Assembly (NCBI GenBank): GCA_046724395.1
Contig: JBKOWM010000162.1
Location: forward strand, 1-28,663
DNA: 28,663 nt
Origin: DATAEU01 sp046724395
Lineage (GTDB): Bacteria > Actinomycetota > UBA4738 > HRBIN12
Direction: 5' to 3'
Each line of letters opens with the position of its first letter. The stretch's first letter is position 1. The position numbers and the translations under genes are program-made. The notes beneath the pieces are model-generated. The model searched no databases and had not been told where the DNA came from. It saw only the letters and a program-made list of their open reading frames with translations. Positions 21,775-28,456 of the stretch are shown here, in pieces.

Positions 21775-21804
21775 TGCCGATGCCCCTCGGGAGGGGCATC
21801 GGCA
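21775..21804 (+). promoter_or_regulatory. Perfect 14-bp hairpin in the recA leader
   Basis: TGCCGATGCCCCTC (21775-21788) and GAGGGGCATCGGCA (21791-21804) are exact reverse complements around GG. In RNA this forms a very stable stem, with a tetraloop if the last pair opens. It ends six bases before the GAGGAGG ribosome-binding site (21811-21817). No T-run follows, so it is not a standard terminator. It could shield or expose the ribosome-binding site or set mRNA stability. Confidence 0.7.
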
Positions 21805-21824
21805 GGGGCAGAGGAGGCTTTGCC

Positions 21825-22928
21825 ATGGACAGAGAGAAGATGCTCGACGTCGCGCTGACGCAGATCGAGAAGCAGTACGGCAAGGGTGCCGTGATGCGGC
21901 TCGGTGAGCATCCGATGGGCGCGGGCGTTTCCGTGGTCGCCACGGGGTCGATCGCGCTCGACATCGCGCTCGGCGTCGGCGGCATCCCGCGCGGCCGCGT
22001 CGTCGAGGTCTTCGGCCCCGAGGGGTCCGGCAAGACCACCGTGTGCCTCCACATCATCGCGGAGACGCAACGCGCGGGGGGAATCGCCGCGTTCGTCGAC
22101 GCCGAGCACGCGCTCGACCCGACGTACGCACAGCGCCTCGGCGTCAACATCGACGAGCTCTTGGTATCGCAGCCGGACTCGGGGGAACAGGCGCTCGAGA
22201 TCGCCGACATGCTCGTGCGATCGGGCGCGCTCGCGCTGGTCGTCGTCGACTCGGTTGCCGCGCTCGTCCCGCGCGCGGAGATCGAGGGCGAGATGGGCGA
22301 CGCTCACGTCGGCCTCCAGGCGCGACTGATGTCGCAGGCCATGCGCAAGCTCGCTGGATCATTGTCGCGCTTCGAGACGACGGCCATCTTCATCAACCAG
22401 CTGCGCGAGAAGATCGGCGTGATGTTCGGCAACCCGGAGACGACGCCGGGCGGCCGGGCGCTCAAGTTCTACTCTTCGGTGCGCCTCGACGTGCGCAAGG
22501 TCGAGAATCTCAAGGACGGGACGGACATCGTCGGCTCGCGGACGCGGGTGAAGGTCGTAAAGAACAAGGTCGCGCCGCCCTTCCGTCAGTGTGAGTTCGA
22601 CATCATGTACGGCCTCGGGATCTCGAAGGAGGGCAGCCTGTTGGATGTGGGCGTCGACCTCGAGATCGTGAAGAAGAGCGGAGCGTGGTTCACGTACGAG
22701 GGCGAACAGTTAGGTCAGGGTCGGGAAAACGCACGCCAGTTCCTGATCGAGCACACCGACGTCGCGCGCGAGCTCGAGCGGAGGGTACGCGAGGCTGTCG
22801 GGCTGACGGCGTTCGGGGAGGACGCCGACAAGCCGATCGCGGTCGTGCCCGACATCGCCGAGGAACGCGTCGGCAAGAAGCCGTCGATCGCGAAGGAGCG
22901 CGTCGCCCAGCCGACGCCGGCCGGCTGA
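21825..22928 (+). CDS. recA: Recombinase RecA
   Basis: RecA forms filaments on single-stranded DNA, carries out strand exchange and triggers LexA self-cleavage. The 367-residue product has the Walker A motif GPEGSGKT (64-71), FVDAEHALDP, VVDSVAALVPRAEIEGEMGD with Walker B, and the L1/L2 region through INQLREKIGVMFGNPETTPG. A C-terminal domain with an acidic and basic tail follows. ATG at 21825 has GAGGAGG seven bases upstream. The frame opens earlier (TTG at 21774, ATG at 21780), but these lie in the hairpin. No intein is present. recX follows after four bases. Confidence 0.98.
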   Translation: MDREKMLDVALTQIEKQYGKGAVMRLGEHPMGAGVSVVATGSIALDIALGVGGIPRGRVVEVFGPEGSGKTTVCLHIIAETQRAGGIAAFVDAEHALDPTYAQRLGVNIDELLVSQPDSGEQALEIADMLVRSGALALVVVDSVAALVPRAEIEGEMGDAHVGLQARLMSQAMRKLAGSLSRFETTAIFINQLREKIGVMFGNPETTPGGRALKFYSSVRLDVRKVENLKDGTDIVGSRTRVKVVKNKVAPPFRQCEFDIMYGLGISKEGSLLDVGVDLEIVKKSGAWFTYEGEQLGQGRENARQFLIEHTDVARELERRVREAVGLTAFGEDADKPIAVVPDIAEERVGKKPSIAKERVAQPTPAG

Positions 22929-22932
22929 TCGC

Positions 22933-23418
22933 GTGCCCGACCGCAAGCTCCCTCTCCACGAGCGGGCTCTGCGCCTGCTCGCCGTTCGCCCCCGGACCCG
23001 GCGTGAGCTTCACCTCCGGCTGACGCGTGCCGGCTTCGAGCGCGAGGAGGTCGACGCCGAGCTCGATCGGCTCCAGCAGGTCGGGCTCGTCGACGACGCC
23101 CGGTTCGCGGCCGAGTTCATCCAGCACGCGCTCCACCGGCGCCTGGAGGGTCGGCGCTTGATCGAGGCGAGCCTGTCCGCCAGAGGTCTGGACCGGCGGC
23201 TCATCGCGGACACGCTCGACGCCGCTGCCGCCGACGAGGGCGGACGACTGCGGCGTCTCGCAGAGGCGCGGGCCGACCGGCTCCGTGGGCTGCCGCCGGA
23301 GGCCGCCCACCGGCGGCTCGTGTCCTTCCTCGTGCGCCGCGGACACAACGCGGGGGCGGCACGAGAGGCCGCCAGCCAGGCGCTTCGCCTCGACCCTGAG
23401 GCCTCTGAGACCGCGTAG
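22933..23418 (+). CDS. recX: Regulatory protein RecX
   Basis: RecX binds RecA filaments and limits their activity. The 161-residue product has the three-helix repeats of the family: RALRLLAVRPRTRRELHLRL with VDAELDRLQQVGLVDDARFA, then the FIQHALHRRLEGRRLIEASL block and RRLVSFLVRRGHN near the end. The GTG start is four bases after the recA stop, so both genes are on one transcript under the SOS operator. Length is within the family range. Confidence 0.92.
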   Translation: MPDRKLPLHERALRLLAVRPRTRRELHLRLTRAGFEREEVDAELDRLQQVGLVDDARFAAEFIQHALHRRLEGRRLIEASLSARGLDRRLIADTLDAAAADEGGRLRRLAEARADRLRGLPPEAAHRRLVSFLVRRGHNAGAAREAASQALRLDPEASETA

Positions 23419-23431
23419 CTCCGGCCCGTGC

Positions 23432-23460
23432 TTGCCTGCCGGGGTCTCACGCCGTAGATT
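23432..23460 (+). promoter_or_regulatory. Predicted rny promoter
   Basis: TTGCCT (23432-23437) and TAGATT (23455-23460) are spaced by 17 bases, starting 13 bases after the recX stop. If used, the rny mRNA would carry a leader of about 200 bases. The 249-base recX-rny gap holds no gene that I can see. Confidence 0.45.
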
Positions 23461-23550
23461 GTGAACTTGAGAGGCTTTCCTACGGATCGTTCGACCAAAG
23501 TGCCTGAGCGTTTGATCCCTCGTACGCAGGAACAACAGCGGCGGCAAGGA

Positions 23551-23623
23551 CGCGGGGACCCGCGGAGGTCCGCGACGCCCTAGTCGCGTCGAGCCCATCG
23601 GTACGCCCGGCCGAACACGGCCG
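23551..23623 (+). other. Two hairpins in the rny leader
   Basis: CGCGG at 23551-23555 pairs with CCGCG at 23570-23574. Further on, CGGCCG (23608-23613) pairs with CGGCCG (23618-23623) across an AACA loop. The structures lie between the predicted promoter and the start codon. No T-run is present. They may be processing or stability elements; RNase Y autocontrol is possible but only inferred. Confidence 0.35.
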
Positions 23624-23667
23624 AGGGAGCCTCTCATCGGGCTTTCCTGATGCTGGAGGCAACAGAG

Positions 23668-25200
23668 GTGGCACCCGTGATCGCCGCCGTCGCGGCCCTG
23701 ATCGTCGGGGTCGCGGTCGGATTCCTCGTTCGGAAGGCGCTGGCCCAGTCGCAGGCCCAGAGCGCCGAGTCTCGGGCGCAGAAGCTGGTCCTCGACGCCG
23801 AGCGCGAGGCAGAGCAGGTCGTCGGCAGGGCGCTCGTCGAAGTCAGGGACGAGATCGGCGCGATGCGCCGAGATGCCGAGGAGGAGATCCGTGGCAGGCG
23901 CGAGGAGGTCAACCGCCAGGAGGCGCGACTCACTCAGAAGGAGGAGTCCCTCGAGCGCAAGCTTGCGGAGTTCGATCGTCGGTCGGCCGAGATGGACGAC
24001 CGCGACCAGCAGCTGCAGAAGGTTCGCCAACATCTGGAGCACTCCGCCGAACAGCATCGCCAGCGCCTCGAAACGGTCGCCCAGATGACCTCGCAGGAGG
24101 CCCGAGAGGCGCTGTTGGCCCAGGTCGTCGACGAGGCCAAGCGCTCCGCGATGGCGCAGGTGCGGGAGATCGAGCAGCGCGCTCGCGAGGAGGGCGAGGA
24201 GCGCGCGCGGAAGATCGTGACGATCGCCATCCAGCGGGTCGCGTCCGAGCAGACGAGCGAGTCGACGGTGAGCGTCTTCTCGCTCCAATCCGAGGACATG
24301 AAGGGACGCATCATCGGCCGCGAGGGCCGCAACATCCGCGCGTTCGAAGCAACGACGGGCGTGAACCTCATCATCGACGATACGCCGGAGGCGGTCGTCC
24401 TCTCGTGCTTCGACCCTGTCCGACGCGAGACGGCGCGGGTGACACTCGAGAAGCTCGTCTCCGACGGGCGCATTCATCCGGCGCGCATCGAGGAGACGTA
24501 CGAGCGCGCGCAGAGGGAGATCGAGGAGCAGATCAAGCGCGCCGGGGAGGAGGCCGTCCTCGAGGCCGGGATCACCGACATGCACCCCGAGCTCGTGAAG
24601 CTTCTCGGCCGGCTGCAGTACCGGACGTCGTACGGTCAAAATGTGCTGCGCCACCTCATCGAGTCTTCGCATATCGCGACCGCAATCGCGTCGGAGCTGG
24701 GCCTCGATCCGAAGGTGCCCAAGCGCGGTGCGCTGCTCCACGACATCGGCAAAGCGGTCACTCACGAGGTCGAGGGGTCGCACGCCATTATCGGCGCGGA
24801 GATCGCGCGCCGGCTCAAGGAGCCGCCGGAGGTCGTCCACTGCATCGAGTCCCACCACGGCGAGGTGGAGCAACGAACGGTCGAGGCGGTCATAGCCCAG
24901 ATCGCCGACGGCATCTCCGGCGGGCGTCCGGGGGCGCGCCGCGAGTCGCTCGAGACCTATGTGAAGCGGCTCGAACGCCTGGAGGAGATCTGCACCGCGT
25001 ACCCGGGCGTCGAGAAGGTCTATGCGATGCAGGCCGGCCGCGAGGTGCGCGTGATGGTAAAGCCGCAGGACGTGGACGACCTCGCGGCGCAGGTCATGGC
25101 CCGCGACATGGCAAAGCAGGTCGAGGAGGAGCTCCAGTACCCGGGTCAGATCAAGATCACGGTCGTACGGGAGACGCGCTCCGTCGAGTACGCCCGGTAG
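23668..25200 (+). CDS. rny: Ribonuclease Y
   Basis: RNase Y is a membrane-anchored endonuclease that starts mRNA decay in many Gram-positive bacteria. The 510-residue product has an N-terminal membrane helix (about residues 3-22) and a long Glu/Arg/Gln-rich coiled coil (about 30-185). A KH domain carries GRIIGREGRNIRAFE (GxxG near 217), and the HD domain has HDIGKA at residue 358. The end SVEYAR is typical. GTG at 23668 is chosen because GGAGG at 23655-23659 sits eight bases upstream and the protein then begins directly with the helix. ATG at 23650, in frame, has no good ribosome-binding site and would add six residues. Confidence 0.95.
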   Translation: MAPVIAAVAALIVGVAVGFLVRKALAQSQAQSAESRAQKLVLDAEREAEQVVGRALVEVRDEIGAMRRDAEEEIRGRREEVNRQEARLTQKEESLERKLAEFDRRSAEMDDRDQQLQKVRQHLEHSAEQHRQRLETVAQMTSQEAREALLAQVVDEAKRSAMAQVREIEQRAREEGEERARKIVTIAIQRVASEQTSESTVSVFSLQSEDMKGRIIGREGRNIRAFEATTGVNLIIDDTPEAVVLSCFDPVRRETARVTLEKLVSDGRIHPARIEETYERAQREIEEQIKRAGEEAVLEAGITDMHPELVKLLGRLQYRTSYGQNVLRHLIESSHIATAIASELGLDPKVPKRGALLHDIGKAVTHEVEGSHAIIGAEIARRLKEPPEVVHCIESHHGEVEQRTVEAVIAQIADGISGGRPGARRESLETYVKRLERLEEICTAYPGVEKVYAMQAGREVRVMVKPQDVDDLAAQVMARDMAKQVEEELQYPGQIKITVVRETRSVEYAR

Positions 25201-25203
25201 CCT
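25198..25203 (+). promoter_or_regulatory. Candidate -10 element of miaB
   Basis: TAGCCT, whose first three bases are the rny stop codon, ends seven bases before the miaB ATG. The same hexamer precedes rpsO. There is no well-spaced Shine-Dalgarno sequence before miaB, so a leaderless mRNA is possible. Weak evidence because no -35 box is visible. Confidence 0.33.
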
Positions 25204-25210
25204 TGAAGGC

Positions 25211-26569
25211 ATGATGACGAGCTCCGAGGGGCGCAAGTACCTGCTCCGGACGTTCGGATGCCAGATGAACGAGCACGACTCGGAGCGCATCGCCGGTCTG
25301 CTCACTGCGGACGGATACGTGTCGACCAACCAGGCGGCCGAGGCCGAGGTCGTTGTCTTCAACACGTGCGCGATCCGCGAGAACGCCGACAATCGCCTGT
25401 ACGGGAACCTCGGGCACCTCCGACCGATCAAGGCCCGCAACCCGCGGATGCGGATCGTCGTCGCCGGATGCCTCGCCCAGAAGGACCAGGGTCTGATCCA
25501 GGAGCGCGCGCCGTGGGTCGACGTCGTTGTCGGAACACATGCCCTCCCGGCGCTCCTCGATCTCATCCGCCGATCCGCGGCCGACGGCCCCCAGATGGAC
25601 GTCCGTGAGTACACAGAAGTGTTCCCGAGCGCGCTCCCGGCGCGGCGCGAGGTCTCGCATCACGCCTGGGTGTCGATCGCGGTTGGGTGCGACAACGCGT
25701 GCACCTTCTGCATTGTCCCGCTCGTGCGGGGCGCGCAGCGGTCGCGTGCGATCGGCGACGTGATCACGGAGGTCCAGGGGCTGGCGCGACGGGGCGTCGT
25801 CGAAGTGACCCTCCTCGGGCAAAACGTGAACACATACGGCCGCGACCTGACCGTCCCGGACTCGAGCCAGAGGCCGCTGTTCGCCGAGCTGCTCCGAGCG
25901 GTGAACGACGTCGAGGGACTCCGGCGGATTCGCTTCACGAGCCCGCATCCGCACGACTTCACACCCGAGGTCATCGAATCGATGGTCCAGGGCGATAAGG
26001 TGTGCGAGCACATCCACTTTCCGCTTCAGTCGGGATCGGATCGCGTGCTGCGCGCCATGCAACGTTCCTACCGGCGGGAGCGGTACCTGTCGTGGCTCGA
26101 GCGCATCCGAGACGCGATCCCCGGCATTGCGGTGAGCACCGACGTCATCGTCGGGTTCCCGGGCGAGACCGAGCAGGACTTCGAGGAGACGCTCGACGTC
26201 ATCGCCCGCGCGCGCTTCGACCAGGCCTACACCTTCCAGTACTCGCCCAGGCCGGGTACGCGCGCCGCCACGATGTCGGATCAGCTTGCGAAGGGCGTCG
26301 TGCAGGAGCGCTTCGACCGGCTGGTCGAGCTCCAGGAGTCGATCTCGCTCGAGCGGATGCGCGCCGACGTCGGCCACGTGCACGAGGTCTTGATCGAGGG
26401 TCTCGGCCGCAAGGGTGGGTCGCAGGGACGGACTCGGACCAACAAGGTCGTGCACGTCGACGACGGGATCGCTCCCGGGACGTTCGTCGACGTCCGCGTG
26501 GTTTCGGCGCACCCGCATCATCTGGTCGGTGAACGTGTGACCGCTTCGGAGTCGGTCCCCGCGGCCTGA
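25211..26569 (+). CDS. miaB: tRNA-2-methylthio-N6-dimethylallyladenosine synthase
   Basis: MiaB is a radical-SAM methylthiotransferase that completes ms2i6A at position 37 of tRNAs reading UNN codons. The 452-residue product has the N-terminal cluster cysteines 17, 53 and 87 (FGCQMNEHDSER, NTCAIRENADN, VAGCLAQ). The radical-SAM motif CxxxCxxC is at 160, 164 and 167. LLGQNVNTYG, FTSPHPHDF and HFPLQSGSD follow, and a TRAM domain lies at the C-terminus (about 385-447). The N-terminus has two consecutive ATG codons. miaA, which makes its i6A substrate, follows with a one-base stop/start overlap. Confidence 0.97.
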   Translation: MMTSSEGRKYLLRTFGCQMNEHDSERIAGLLTADGYVSTNQAAEAEVVVFNTCAIRENADNRLYGNLGHLRPIKARNPRMRIVVAGCLAQKDQGLIQERAPWVDVVVGTHALPALLDLIRRSAADGPQMDVREYTEVFPSALPARREVSHHAWVSIAVGCDNACTFCIVPLVRGAQRSRAIGDVITEVQGLARRGVVEVTLLGQNVNTYGRDLTVPDSSQRPLFAELLRAVNDVEGLRRIRFTSPHPHDFTPEVIESMVQGDKVCEHIHFPLQSGSDRVLRAMQRSYRRERYLSWLERIRDAIPGIAVSTDVIVGFPGETEQDFEETLDVIARARFDQAYTFQYSPRPGTRAATMSDQLAKGVVQERFDRLVELQESISLERMRADVGHVHEVLIEGLGRKGGSQGRTRTNKVVHVDDGIAPGTFVDVRVVSAHPHHLVGERVTASESVPAA

Positions 26570-27585
26570 TGGAGACGCAGCCGGTCGGTCTGCTTCGGGG
26601 GCGAGCGCTCGCGCGTTCTCGCTCGCTTCTCGAGTCGTCACCTCCGGCGGGCCACCGGCGGGGTCTCGACGCCCGCACACCCCGCGCCGTCGTCGGCCCG
26701 ACCGCGTCGGGCAAGACCGAGGCGGCCGTTGCGATCGCGGAGTCGTTCGGAGGCGAGATCGTCTGCGTCGACTCGACGACGATCTACCGCGGCATGGACG
26801 TTGGTAGCGCCAAGCCGACGCCCGAGCAGCGCCTCCGAATTCGGCACCACCTGGTCGATGTCGCCGACCCGCACGAGACGTTCACGGTTGCCCGTTACCA
26901 GGCGCTGGCGCGGACCGCGATCGAGGACGCGCGCGCCCGCGGACGTCCAATCCTGCTCGTCGGCGGATCCGGCCTGTATTTCCGGGCCGTCGTCGACGAC
27001 CTGGTGTTCCCGCCGACCGACGCGGCGACGCGCGCGGAGCTCGAGCGCGAGGCCACGATCCTCGGTCCCGACGCGCTGTACCGGCGGCTCGCGGCGGTCG
27101 ATCCTGTCGCCGCGCGTCGGATCGAGCCGGACAACGTCCGCCGGACGATCCGTGCCCTCGAGGTCCCGACCGTCACTGGCCGCCGGTTCTCGGAGTTCGC
27201 ACGCGATTGGCGACGGTACCCGGTCGAGCACGTTCGGGCTGCCGGCATCGAGATGCCCCGGGACATCCTCGCCAACCGGATCGAACGTCGCGTACACGAC
27301 CAGCTCCGGCGCGGGTTCGTCGAGGAGGTCAGGGCGCTGCAAGACCGCGGGCTCGACCGCTCGCCGACGGCGCGCCAGGCCATCGGGTACGCTGAGCTGT
27401 CGCGCTACGCGGCGGGGGAGTGCTCCCTCGGCGAGGCGTCGGCGCTCATCGTCAAGCGGACGAAGGCACTTGCCAGGCGCCAGATGGCGTGGTTTCGGCG
27501 TGACCCGCGCATCCGCTGGTTCCGCGCCGGCGCGGACGGCGCCGCCGGCGTCCTCGACGACGTGATGGAGTATCTGTATGGCTGA
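26569..27585 (+). CDS. miaA: tRNA dimethylallyltransferase
   Basis: MiaA transfers a dimethylallyl group to adenosine 37 of tRNA, giving i6A for MiaB. The core shows the P-loop GPTASGKT (43-50), DSTTIYRGMDVGSAKPT, HHLVDVADPHETFTVARY and GGSGLYFRAVVDDL. RQAIGYAEL and RRQMAWFRRDPRIRWF come near the C-terminus. Length is 338 residues. Most MiaA proteins begin a few residues before the P-loop; this one has about 38 extra N-terminal residues, mostly Arg, Ser and Leu, derived from a dispersed repeat (26597-26633). No ATG, GTG or TTG lies in frame between 26572 and the P-loop, so the ATG overlapping the miaB stop is the only normal start. Confidence 0.95.
   Translation: METQPVGLLRGRALARSRSLLESSPPAGHRRGLDARTPRAVVGPTASGKTEAAVAIAESFGGEIVCVDSTTIYRGMDVGSAKPTPEQRLRIRHHLVDVADPHETFTVARYQALARTAIEDARARGRPILLVGGSGLYFRAVVDDLVFPPTDAATRAELEREATILGPDALYRRLAAVDPVAARRIEPDNVRRTIRALEVPTVTGRRFSEFARDWRRYPVEHVRAAGIEMPRDILANRIERRVHDQLRRGFVEEVRALQDRGLDRSPTARQAIGYAELSRYAAGECSLGEASALIVKRTKALARRQMAWFRRDPRIRWFRAGADGAAGVLDDVMEYLYG
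26597..26633 (-). repeat. Dispersed GC-rich repeat, copy C
   Basis: Read on the reverse strand this has TCGAGAAGCGAGCGAGAAC, then GCGCGAGCGCTCGCCCCC. It aligns with copy B at about 31 of 36 positions with one gap. It also shares the flanking CCCGCCGG (about 26645-26653 on this strand). It lies inside the 5' part of miaA, in opposite orientation to copies A and B. Confidence 0.7.
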
Positions 27586-28456
27586 GCTTCGGGTCTGCAA
27601 GTACCACGGCACCGGTAACGACTTCGTGATGCTCGAGGACATGGAGAACGAGCGTCCGCTGAGCTCCGACCTCGTCGTGGCGCTGTGCGACCGGCATCGA
27701 GGCGTCGGCGGCGACGGCGTCATCCGCGTGACCAGGGCGGATCCCTTATCGGGGGCGTCGTTCTACATGGATTACTGGAACGCGGAGGGCTCTGTCGCCG
27801 AGATGTGCGGCAATGGCATTCGCTGCCTTGCGAAACTCGTCGTGGAGCGCGGCCACAGCTCATCCACCGAGCTGGATGTCGATACCCGCGCCGGCGTGAA
27901 GCACCTATGGGTGGAGCTCGAGGGCGGCGCCGTTCACTCTGTGACCGTGGGCATGGGACCCGCACGGCTGGCGCGCCGCGACGTACCGATGACGGGTGGC
28001 GACCCCGACGAGCCCTTCCTGCTCGAGCCGTTCGAGGTCGAGGGGCGCACCTACAAGGCGAGCGCCGTCTCCATGGGGAACCCGCATCTGGTGCTGTTCG
28101 TCGAGGAGGATCCTGCGAGGGTCGACGTTCAACGGATCGGGCCGCTCGTCGAGCACGACCCGAGGTTTCCAAACCGGACGAACGTCGAGTTCGTCGCAGT
28201 GGACGGCGACGGGCTGAGGGTTCGAGTCTGGGAACGCGGTGTCGGCGAGACCATGGCCTGTGGTACCGGCGCGTGTGCGGCGCTCGTCGCGGCGAACGAG
28301 GCCGGTCTGGTGGCAGGGCGCGCACCGATCCGGTATCCCGGCGGCGAGCTGCTGATCGAGCGGACGGATGAGCAGGTGCTGCTGACGGGCCCGGCCGAGC
28401 GCGTGTTCGACGCAACGATCGACGACGCTTGGCTCGCCTCGAGGGGAGTCGGATGA
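27578..28456 (+). CDS. dapF: Diaminopimelate epimerase
   Basis: DapF interconverts LL- and meso-diaminopimelate by a two-cysteine, cofactor-free mechanism. The 292-residue product has KYHGTGNDFVMLE at the start, GVGGDGVI, and the first catalytic block EMCGNGIRC (Cys77). SMGNPHLVLFV, RTNVEFV and the second block MACGTGACA (Cys228) follow. The ATG lies within the last codons of miaA (eight-base overlap), and the stop overlaps the next gene by four bases (ATGA). This makes a tight miaB-miaA-dapF-dapL string. Confidence 0.97.
   Translation: MAELRVCKYHGTGNDFVMLEDMENERPLSSDLVVALCDRHRGVGGDGVIRVTRADPLSGASFYMDYWNAEGSVAEMCGNGIRCLAKLVVERGHSSSTELDVDTRAGVKHLWVELEGGAVHSVTVGMGPARLARRDVPMTGGDPDEPFLLEPFEVEGRTYKASAVSMGNPHLVLFVEEDPARVDVQRIGPLVEHDPRFPNRTNVEFVAVDGDGLRVRVWERGVGETMACGTGACAALVAANEAGLVAGRAPIRYPGGELLIERTDEQVLLTGPAERVFDATIDDAWLASRGVG

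Noticed and set aside
21775..21804. recA leader hairpin as an intrinsic terminator of thpR
   Set aside because: No T-run follows, and the predicted recA promoter lies upstream of it.
21774..21824. Earlier recA starts (TTG 21774, ATG 21780)
   Set aside because: They fall in the perfect hairpin and lack a ribosome-binding site; ATG 21825 gives the standard RecA N-terminus.
22690..25614. Very long open frame on the reverse strand (over 900 codons) across recX and rny
   Set aside because: It is the antisense of recA, recX, rny and miaB, all with strong family motifs. High-GC genes commonly leave such frames open, and its translation is an arginine/leucine-rich mixture without any family pattern.
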